A stretch of 5,056 nucleotides of DNA, taken from assembly GCA_038215275.1 (NCBI GenBank), contig JBBQRA010000328.1, positions 1 through 5,056 on the forward strand. The letters run 5' to 3'. This stretch comes from Ga0077553 sp038215275. Its GTDB lineage: Bacteria > Acidobacteriota > Terriglobia > Bryobacterales > Bryobacteraceae. Below the pieces are notes generated by a model, which saw only the letters and a program-made list of their open reading frames with translations, ran no database searches and was not told the origin of the DNA. This document shows positions 1-5,056 of this stretch, one piece after another. Position 1 is the stretch's first letter, and each line of letters starts with the position of its first letter. The position numbers and the translations under genes were made by a program.

Positions 1-288
1 CAGGCCGACTTCTGTACCGGCATAGACGTTGGTCCCTGCCGTCGCAAAGCTGAGGATGCGGCCCGCGCCGCCTGCGGCCAAATCCCATTTCCGGCCGCCG
101 TCTCGGGACGCATAGATCCCCGTCTCTGTCCCCGCCAGCCACCGTCCGCCGCTCTCGCCGAGGGCGTTCACGCGCACGGCGGGCAACCCGTCATCGGCCC
201 GCACCCAACTCCGCCCACCGTCCTCACTCCGGAACACGGCCCCCGCCGCCAACCCCACCCACAGTAAACACAAACTCAGAGTCTTCAT
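1..288 (-). CDS. BNR/Asp-box repeat (YCF48/sialidase-like) beta-propeller protein, 5' part only
   Basis: Reading the minus strand from an ATG at 288 gives 96 codons that stay open to the window edge, so the 3' end is missing. Residues 2-17 (a Lys, then LSLCLLWVGLAAGA) look like a short signal peptide, which suggests export. Two Asp-box motifs (S-x-D-x-G-x-x-W) follow: SEDGGRSW at residues 21-28 and SRDGGRKW at 61-68. They are exactly 40 residues apart, the spacing of successive propeller blades. Between and after them come blade-like strands such as WLAGTETGIYAS and NVYAGTEVGL. Asp-box propellers occur in sialidases, glycosidases and YCF48-type assembly factors; no catalytic residues are visible here, so the substrate or partner is unknown. 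The first Asp box follows the hydrophobic stretch almost immediately. A second in-frame ATG at 318 would add ten residues (MNPKGDSVGA). I prefer 288 because a weak AGGTG precedes it, whereas 318 has no ribosome-binding site. The gene is divergent from the receptor gene. Confidence 0.85.
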   Translation of the reverse strand, partial: MKTLSLCLLWVGLAAGAVFRSEDGGRSWVRADDGLPAVRVNALGESGGRWLAGTETGIYASRDGGRKWDLAAGGAGRILSFATAGTNVYAGTEVGL

Positions 289-370
289 AGCACCTACAGA
301 ATCGCCCTTCGGATTCATACGCTTGTTCTGGCGCAGTCCTGCGCGCCGCGCGTTCTGACTCCGGGAACTC

Positions 371-378
371 CACCTCCT
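371..378 (-). other. Orphan perfect Shine-Dalgarno-like motif
   Basis: The minus strand reads AGGAGGTG here, a full eight-base complement to the usual 16S anti-Shine-Dalgarno sequence. No ATG follows within the usual 5-10 bases; the next minus-strand ATG is at 318, more than 50 bases downstream. The frame leading into the propeller gene is open across this site, but the implied N-terminal extension is basic and would bury the signal peptide. It is therefore not assigned to a start and may be coincidental. Confidence 0.3.
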
Positions 379-611
379 AACTTCCTCGGGTGGCAAAGGT
401 CTTTTCACATGGTGCGATACTTTCGATCTTGTTTTCCAGCCGGCCAACCCGCTGCCTTGGAGGATCCCACCGCCGTAGCCAATGTCTTGCGAGCTATAGG
501 CACACTCGGAAATAGCCGCCGCTTCGATTGAACCCGCTGGGCCGCAAGCACGCGCCGAATACTCTCACCGGAACTGCAGACTAATCGCCCCTCCAACTCG
601 CCGGACCCGTG

Positions 612-631
612 CGAACCACGGAACGAACCAC
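612..631 (+). repeat. 8-base direct repeat upstream of the promoter, possible regulator site
   Basis: CGAACCAC occurs at 612-619 and again at 624-631, a 12-base period close to one helical turn. The pair lies about 33 bases upstream of the -35 element at 664. Tandem half-sites at this distance are typical of activator-binding sites. No known regulator is recognised, and two 8-base copies could arise by chance. Confidence 0.35.
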
Positions 632-663
632 ACGCAATTCCAAAGTCGCCTGACTAAAAATCG

Positions 664-691
664 TTGACAAGCGCCACAACACGAATATAAT
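664..691 (+). promoter_or_regulatory. Consensus sigma70-type promoter
   Basis: The -35 hexamer TTGACA (664-669) and the -10 hexamer TATAAT (686-691) are both perfect matches, separated by 16 bases and set in a locally AT-richer patch of otherwise GC-rich DNA. The expected transcription start is near 698-699. The promoter points toward the receptor gene, whose ATG is about 507 bases farther on, and no convincing gene lies between. The simplest reading is that it drives the receptor through a long untranslated leader. It could instead drive a small RNA or a short unrecognised gene. Confidence 0.75.
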
Positions 692-792
692 CAGTCGTAT
701 TGATCGTAACGGTGTCGCCCAAACGGAAGGCGTCCCGTTCTCAGCTCCCTTGTTCTGGCGAATACTTTCAACCACTGCCTAAGTAGCCGTAA

Positions 793-852
793 ATGACTCA
801 ACCGCAAGAGAGGACGGGAAGTGTCAGTGACAGCATTAAGTTCTGGAAATGA
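793..852 (+). other. Possible 19-codon leader ORF or gene remnant
   Basis: An ATG at 793 opens a 19-residue frame beginning MTQPQERTG and ending SIKFWK before TGA at 850-852. It lies about 95 bases downstream of the predicted transcription start. The TGA overlaps an ATG at 849 (ATGA) that opens a further 72-codon frame to 1067. The ATGA overlap is the geometry used in translational coupling, but neither ATG has a strong ribosome-binding site and the 72-codon frame (MKFAARRLGARP...) has no recognised domain. From memory only, the N-terminal sequence resembles the start of small membrane proteins with an FWEPRR-like motif. No hydrophobic continuation is seen, so it would at best be a remnant. 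Treat this as a candidate only. Confidence 0.2.
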
Positions 853-1197
853 AATTTGCGGCGCGTCGCTTAGGGGCACGGCCCGCCCTCATGTCCCCAC
901 TTCGCCAGTGGCCGGCGGATGTTCCACAAGCTCGCAGGCAGTCGCTGCCATGTCAGGAAGCGGCCTGCAAGTTCCTCAACCTTCGAGTTCTCGATCCTTT
1001 CAGTGCGTGCGAGCTCATCTCGGCCCTAATACGGGCAGTGCAAAGTAATACTTCTTGTAGTCTCTAGCGGGCTCGGTCGCCCTTACAATTCATGGTTGCT
1101 TTCGGGTGAGACCCTCTCCCTCCCTCGCGGCATTCATTGTACGGACCAGACTGGCCCTGACATCGATATCCAGGGTACAGGCCAACACATTGGAACA

Positions 1198-1203
1198 AGA
1201 GGA
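1198..1203 (+). promoter_or_regulatory. Ribosome-binding site of the receptor gene
   Basis: AGAGGA sits immediately before the ATG at 1206, with the GAGG core at 1199-1202, only three bases from the start codon and closer than the usual five to nine. The start is nevertheless well fixed. An in-frame TGA at 1158-1160 closes the frame upstream, no alternative start codon lies between them, and a signal peptide follows the ATG directly. Confidence 0.6.
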
Positions 1204-1205
1204 AT

Positions 1206-4200
1206 ATGAAACGACTTCATTTGCTCCAGGCGCTCGCCGCCCTGACTGCACCTGGCTGCTTGGCCCAGTCGGCGCAGTCGATCCAAGGACTCGTAGAAGA
1301 TGCTTCCGGCGCGATTGTCGAAGGAGCCAAGGTGACTGTGACGAATGCGGCCACTGGCATTTCGAGAGGAGCGCAGACGAATTCCGCCGGACTCTTTAGC
1401 TTTCAGTTGGTGCAGGTTGGCAACTACAACCTAAGGGTCGAGCACCAAGGGTTCAGGACCGAGACGATCGCCAACATCCGGGTGGAAACCGCAGCCCAAG
1501 TCCGGCAGGATTTTAAGCTGCAAGTGGGCGCCGTCGCGGAGAACATCGAAGTCTCAGCCAATGCCGTGCAATTGAACACAGAAAATGCGAGCGTCGGTGG
1601 CGTCATCGAAAACAAGCGCATTATCGATCTGCCCATCAATGGCCGGAACATGGTGGGGCTCGCGGTGCTGATACCCGGCGTTCAGTTCGGACAACGAACG
1701 GGACTCGGTGATGGACTCGGTGGGTTCCCCATCCCCGGTTCCGGTTTTTCCGTCTCGGCGAATGGCCAGCGTGAAACCTTTCAAGTCGTGTCGCTCGACG
1801 GCGTCGATGCAAAAGATCCGCGCATCAACATTACGAACTTCGTGCCCTCCATCGAGGCCATCGAAGAGTTCAAGATTCAAACCAATGCCTTCACGGCGGA
1901 ATACGGCTTCGGTGGCGGAGCACATGTACAGATCACCATGAAGAGTGGCACCAACGACTTCCACGGAACGTTTTTCGAGTTCGTCCGCAATGACATCTTT
2001 GATGCAGAGAATTACTTCCTGAACTTCGAGCGCCCAGCCAATCTTCCCCGGTTGAAGAAAGATCCTCTTCGGCGCAACCAATTCGGCTTCGTCTTGAGCG
2101 GGCCCGTTCTGTTCCCGAAAATCTACAACGGAAAGAATAAGACATTCTGGGCCTTCAATATGGAGTACCGCCTGGACCGGATCACGAGCGTGCAGAATGC
2201 CGATTTCGGCCTGGATTCCTTCCGCCGCGGCGATTTCTCGGAACTCCTGAATCCGACGCCGATCGCGGGCAGCTCGTCGCTCCGCAATCCCACCGTCATT
2301 TTTGATCCATACACCGGCGTCCCGTTTCCGAACAACATTCTGCCCGCCTCGCGCCTGCATCCCGGAGCATTGAACATCCTCAACACCTACGTGCCAAGGC
2401 CTCAGTTCCGCCTACCCGATCCGTTCGATTTCAACGCAACCGCTGGAGTTCCCCAGCCCGTCAATGTCCACACCTATTTTGCGCGAGTCGATCACACCTT
2501 CAACGACCACGATCGGGTGTTTGCTCGCCTCGCATGGGATCGCTCCAACCGCACTGCGAACAACATCAACCCGTTCCTCCCAGTGTTCGTCGACTCGAAA
2601 GTTACCAATTTGGCCTCACAATGGATCCACTCCTTCAGCCCGAGCGTCATCAACGAGCTTCGATTCGGCTTTAATATTTCGGATGACCTGACTTCAAATC
2701 CACGAACGGACAACACTTCGTTCGATATGGATTCCCTCGGCATCGGCCAATTCCGCGTGTTCTCCGACAGCAATCGGAAGCTAACCCCCCGTGAACATGG
2801 GCTCCCCCGGCTGAACGGCCTGCCCTTCCCGGTCGGGGAAAACACGAACGGTAACGGGTACGACAACATGGATACGGTGCAAATCAGCAACCATATGTCG
2901 ATCTTCCGTGGCAAACATAACATCAAGGTCGGCGGTGAGGTGTATTACATCAGCATGGAGCGCGGTGCCGCCAACGTCGAAGAAGGAGCGCTGGGCTTCA
3001 GCGCGAACGAATCCGGCTCCGCGCTCGCGTCTTTCCTCCTCGGGTTACCCAATTCGAGCACGTCACCGGAAGGTCTGCCGCTTACCTTTCCCAGGAGTAC
3101 GCGCTTGGGCGGTTACTTTCAGGATGATTGGAAAGTCAGCTCCCGAGTGACCGTCAGCGGTGGCCTTCGTTGGGATTTCATCGGGGCCCCTTACGACTCG
3201 AAGGGCTTATGGAGGACTCTCGATTTTCCAGGCACCGGTCTTGGGGTGGATGGTCGCGGCGCCGGCTATCAGATTCCCGGTGGCGGCGTGATCCCGATGA
3301 TCGCACCAGCAAGCTTAGGCGACGCCGGCGCCATCGCTCTGTTCAAGAATAAGAACTTTTTCATGCCGCGCCTCGGAATCACATACCGCCCAACCGATAA
3401 GTGGGTCATCCGAACCGGTGCCGGCTATTTCGATAACATCAATCATCTGAACACTTGGACCATCTTCAATTTGATGCCCCCAAAGTCCGGTTCCCTGATA
3501 TTTAACTCTGTCACCGACGTCGATCAAACGATACCGGTGACCGGCGGCAGCGGCCAACCCGTGAATCTTCAGACGAGGAGATTCCGCCCGGGCCAGCCGG
3601 TGCTCACCTTGAATGATCCGTTCCTTCAAGCCGCAGGCGTGTCAGCGGCGGCTCGCCCGGTGGCGCTCAACTATCTCCCGCCGGACTACAAGCACGGCGA
3701 TGTGTGGAAGTGGAGCTTTGACATTCAGCGTGAACTGCCGTTTAATGCCGCACTAACCGTTGGCTATGTGGGCTCGAAGGGAAGTCATACGGGTAACTCC
3801 ATTGGTAACTACAACCAACCTTCACCCTCTCCAGACACGAACATTCAAGCGCGGCGTCCGTATCAGCAATTTTATGACCCCGCCGTGCCCGAGCGCGGAG
3901 TCCAAACGTTGAGTACGATCCGCTATATCGACTCTTATGGAGAGAACTTCTATCATGGCCTGCAGGTCAAGGCCGATCGGCGGTTCGCGCGGGGTATCGC
4001 CGCCGGCTTGGCCTACACTTGGTCCAAAGCGCATGGCGACGGCGAGAATGGCGGCCAGGAAGGCGTCTCCTTTCAGGACCCATTGAATCGACGAGCCAGC
4101 CGCGGCCGGTTTCGCTTCGACCAGCGTCATGTGATGGTGGCGAATTTTGTCTGGGAGCTACCCGGTGCGACGCTCAAGGGCCCTGTTGGCTTCTTGATTG

Positions 4201-4682
4201 GCGGCTGGCAGACGAACGGTATTGTGTCGATCCGAACGGGTTTTCCCTTTAATGTGACGCAGGGAGGAGACCTGAATACCGGCGGGCCGGTATTCCCTGA
4301 CCTCACGGGCGATCCGTATTTGGCGAACCCGTCGCGCGCTCAATGGTACAACCCTCAGGCATTCTCGCGGGTGACGTGTAACGTTCCAAGCCGTCAGGAT
4401 CTCTGCCGCTTCGGTTCATTTGGGTACAACGTCATGAGCGGGCCCAGCCAACGGAATCTGGACTTTTCGCTGTTTAAGAACTTTGCCTTTAAGGAGAGGT
4501 TTAACGTCCAGTTCCGGGCCGAGGCGCTGAATGCAACAAACAGCCCTTATTTCGGAGATCCCGGCGGCATCGGCTTTTCGAATGTGAATCAGTTGACACC
4601 AGACGCGTCTCGTATGGGTGAGGTCCGCAGCCTTCGCACTCCCATGCGGATCATGCAATTCGGGTTGAAGCTGATGTTTTGA
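1206..4682 (+). CDS. Oar-like TonB-dependent outer-membrane receptor with N-terminal carboxypeptidase-regulatory-like domain
   Basis: This intact 1158-residue protein is a typical large Acidobacteriota TonB-dependent receptor that would sit in the outer membrane and import a ligand using TonB-ExbBD energy. Residues 1-20 are a signal peptide (MKR, hydrophobic core, cleavage probably after CLA20). Residues 25-107 form a carboxypeptidase-regulatory-like beta-sandwich (GLVEDASGAIVEGAKVTVTN, then GNYNLRVEHQGF). ENIEVSA (112-118) lies where a TonB box would be expected. The plug follows to about 255, with LPINGRN (142-148), NGQRE (186-190), DGVD (198-201), IEEFKIQTNAFTAEYG (219-234) and VQITMKSGTNDFHG (241-254). 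The rest is a large beta-barrel with family-typical segments GYFQDDW (636-642), YTWSK (937-941), GWQTNG (1000-1005), NLDFSLFKNF (1084-1093) and a C-terminal strand ending in Phe, as expected for BAM recognition. Cys1058 and Cys1067 could form a loop disulfide. The ligand cannot be read from sequence; no SusD partner or sugar-degrading enzyme lies in the window. Confidence 0.96.
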   Translation: MKRLHLLQALAALTAPGCLAQSAQSIQGLVEDASGAIVEGAKVTVTNAATGISRGAQTNSAGLFSFQLVQVGNYNLRVEHQGFRTETIANIRVETAAQVRQDFKLQVGAVAENIEVSANAVQLNTENASVGGVIENKRIIDLPINGRNMVGLAVLIPGVQFGQRTGLGDGLGGFPIPGSGFSVSANGQRETFQVVSLDGVDAKDPRINITNFVPSIEAIEEFKIQTNAFTAEYGFGGGAHVQITMKSGTNDFHGTFFEFVRNDIFDAENYFLNFERPANLPRLKKDPLRRNQFGFVLSGPVLFPKIYNGKNKTFWAFNMEYRLDRITSVQNADFGLDSFRRGDFSELLNPTPIAGSSSLRNPTVIFDPYTGVPFPNNILPASRLHPGALNILNTYVPRPQFRLPDPFDFNATAGVPQPVNVHTYFARVDHTFNDHDRVFARLAWDRSNRTANNINPFLPVFVDSKVTNLASQWIHSFSPSVINELRFGFNISDDLTSNPRTDNTSFDMDSLGIGQFRVFSDSNRKLTPREHGLPRLNGLPFPVGENTNGNGYDNMDTVQISNHMSIFRGKHNIKVGGEVYYISMERGAANVEEGALGFSANESGSALASFLLGLPNSSTSPEGLPLTFPRSTRLGGYFQDDWKVSSRVTVSGGLRWDFIGAPYDSKGLWRTLDFPGTGLGVDGRGAGYQIPGGGVIPMIAPASLGDAGAIALFKNKNFFMPRLGITYRPTDKWVIRTGAGYFDNINHLNTWTIFNLMPPKSGSLIFNSVTDVDQTIPVTGGSGQPVNLQTRRFRPGQPVLTLNDPFLQAAGVSAAARPVALNYLPPDYKHGDVWKWSFDIQRELPFNAALTVGYVGSKGSHTGNSIGNYNQPSPSPDTNIQARRPYQQFYDPAVPERGVQTLSTIRYIDSYGENFYHGLQVKADRRFARGIAAGLAYTWSKAHGDGENGGQEGVSFQDPLNRRASRGRFRFDQRHVMVANFVWELPGATLKGPVGFLIGGWQTNGIVSIRTGFPFNVTQGGDLNTGGPVFPDLTGDPYLANPSRAQWYNPQAFSRVTCNVPSRQDLCRFGSFGYNVMSGPSQRNLDFSLFKNFAFKERFNVQFRAEALNATNSPYFGDPGGIGFSNVNQLTPDASRMGEVRSLRTPMRIMQFGLKLMF

Positions 4683-4702
4683 GAAGCGCCGGCCCCGGCT
4701 TC
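4683..4702 (+). terminator. GC-rich hairpin directly after the receptor stop codon
   Basis: GAAG-cg-CCGG pairs with CCGG-CTTC, giving eight base pairs with a two-base bulge and a very tight loop, starting one base after the TGA. No T-run follows, so it is not a classical intrinsic terminator. It may help to end or protect the receptor transcript, possibly with Rho. Confidence 0.3.
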
Positions 4703-4736
4703 GATCCTAAGTCTGACCCTCGCAGTCCATGAGGTT

Positions 4737-4764
4737 GGGGCGGCTTGGCCGAGCGACTCGCCCC
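4737..4764. terminator. GC-rich inverted repeat between convergent genes
   Basis: GGGGCG (4737-4742) is complementary to CGCCCC (4759-4764) with a 16-base loop. It lies in the 196-base spacer between the convergent receptor and ABC genes and could act for either strand. No T-run is present on either side, so a terminator role is only a suggestion from position. Confidence 0.2.
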
Positions 4765-4792
4765 CCTCAAACACCGTCGATCCCGGACCACT

Positions 4793-4804
4793 TTGCGATC
4801 GCAA
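4793..4804. repeat. 12-base perfect palindrome
   Basis: TTGCGATCGCAA is its own reverse complement and contains the 8-base GCGATCGC core. It lies between the ends of two convergent genes, where a promoter operator is unlikely. No other copy was noticed in the window. Its function is unknown. Confidence 0.3.
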
Positions 4805-4878
4805 GTTACTTGAAGAAACGCGGACACCGAAACCGAGCAAGTGCCGCACATCGCGGTGGTGCTAAATCCCAGCAAAGT

Positions 4879-5056
4879 TTACCGATAGCTCGAGGCCTGC
4901 ACCTCGAAGAGCTTGGCGTAAAGCCCTTGCGCCTCCATGAGCGCTTCGTGGGAACCATCTTCGGCGATCCTTCCGTTTGAGAGCAGAATGATTCGGTCGG
5001 CCGTGCGTACCGTCGAAAATCGATGGGAAATGAACAGGGCCAGACGGTCTTGCGTC
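4879..5056 (-). CDS. ABC exporter ATP-binding/permease protein, C-terminal fragment
   Basis: The minus strand is open from the right edge to a TAA at 4879-4881, giving the last 58 residues of a protein that starts outside the window. The sequence ISHRFSTVRTADRI carries the H-loop (switch) histidine at fragment residue 11, which contacts the ATP gamma-phosphate. LLSNGRIAEDGSHEALM then follows, and the tail GLYAKLFEVQASSYR closes it. This order is diagnostic of the nucleotide-binding domain end of type I ABC exporters (MsbA/HlyB-like half transporters with fused membrane and ATPase domains). Walker A, the signature motif, Walker B and any membrane helices lie beyond the window, so the substrate cannot be named and the fusion to a membrane domain is inferred from the subfamily. 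The gene is convergent with the receptor, 196 bases away. Confidence 0.93.
   Translation of the reverse strand, partial: TQDRLALFISHRFSTVRTADRIILLSNGRIAEDGSHEALMEAQGLYAKLFEVQASSYR

Larger units (their letters stand above)
289..1205. other. Divergent intergenic region without a convincing gene
   Basis: This 917-base stretch separates the propeller gene from the receptor gene. Reading frames of 60-100 codons exist on both strands, but they overlap one another and have no recognisable domains or good ribosome-binding sites. None shows an obvious protein-like composition. What can be supported is a consensus promoter at 664-691, a direct repeat upstream of it, two short overlapping frames at 793-852 and 849-1067, and the ribosome-binding site of the receptor gene at the right end. 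A 12-base direct repeat (CTTGTTCTGGCG) occurs at 322-333 and again at 749-760. No tRNA, known riboswitch box or transposase remnant was recognised by eye. Confidence 0.7.

Noticed and set aside
322..760. 12-base direct repeat CTTGTTCTGGCG at 322-333 and 749-760 as possible ends of an inserted element
   Set aside because: No transposase, inverted termini or target duplication accompanies it, and the similarity does not extend beyond 12 bases.
822..832. TGTCAGTGACA inverted repeat as a repressor operator
   Set aside because: The arms are only five bases and it lies over 120 bases downstream of the predicted transcription start; too weak to call.
405..879. Overlapping minus-strand frames of about 62-64 codons (405-596, 581-775, 691-879)
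   Set aside because: They overlap each other and the promoter, have no domain, signal peptide or clear ribosome-binding site, and are about as long as chance allows in GC-rich DNA.
1206..1265. Lipoprotein signal at Cys18 of the receptor
   Set aside because: The residues before the cysteine (T-A-P-G-C) lack the Leu at -3 of a standard lipobox, and a beta-barrel receptor is expected to use signal peptidase I.
1106..1399. A 97-codon plus-strand frame overlapping the receptor start
   Set aside because: Most of it is an out-of-frame reading of the receptor's signal peptide and first domain, and it has no independent protein signature.
1554..2360. A 268-codon open frame on the minus strand inside the receptor gene
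   Set aside because: It lies wholly antisense to a well-supported protein, has no recognisable domain, and is the usual by-product of codon bias in a GC-rich gene.
4844..4856. CCGC-ACATC-GCGG hairpin as terminator of the ABC gene
   Set aside because: The stem has only four pairs and no T-run follows on the minus strand.
4589..4980. Frames on both strands across the convergent spacer (4589-4849, 4651-4875, 4729-4980)
   Set aside because: They run into the receptor 3' end or the antisense of the ABC gene and show no domain; the minus-strand ABC frame explains 4879-5056.

Overview
The window looks like ordinary chromosomal DNA from a moderately GC-rich Gram-negative bacterium, most likely an Acidobacteriota member (Bryobacter/Solibacter-like). 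The evidence for this is its one complete gene, a very large Oar-like TonB-dependent outer-membrane receptor. It combines an N-terminal carboxypeptidase-regulatory-like domain, a plug carrying an LPINGRN motif and a barrel ending in Phe. This architecture is expanded into large families in that phylum. The taxonomic call is an inference; there is no rRNA or other phylogenetic marker here.

Layout: (1) Positions 1-288, minus strand, hold the 5' part of a secreted or exported BNR/Asp-box beta-propeller protein that runs off the left edge. (2) Positions 289-1205 are a 917-base divergent intergenic region with no convincing gene. It carries a textbook sigma70-type promoter on the plus strand (TTGACA, 16 bp, TATAAT; 664-691), with a short direct repeat upstream of it. 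If the promoter drives the receptor, it would give the receptor mRNA a leader of about 500 nt. (3) Positions 1206-4682, plus strand, hold the intact 1158-residue receptor. (4) Positions 4683-4878 are a convergent spacer with GC-rich inverted repeats that may act as terminators. (5) Positions 4879-5056, minus strand, hold the last 58 residues of an ABC exporter ATPase (H-loop and C-terminal tail), which runs off the right edge.

The three genes are not co-oriented as an operon. The propeller gene diverges from the receptor and the ABC gene converges on it, so the receptor appears to be a stand-alone transcription unit. Nothing directly shows that the three products work together. No mobile element, CRISPR array, tRNA, rRNA or known riboswitch was recognised. 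I did not find a clearly new biological system. The most useful leads are the consensus promoter, the long leader behind it, and the short overlapping reading frames inside that leader.
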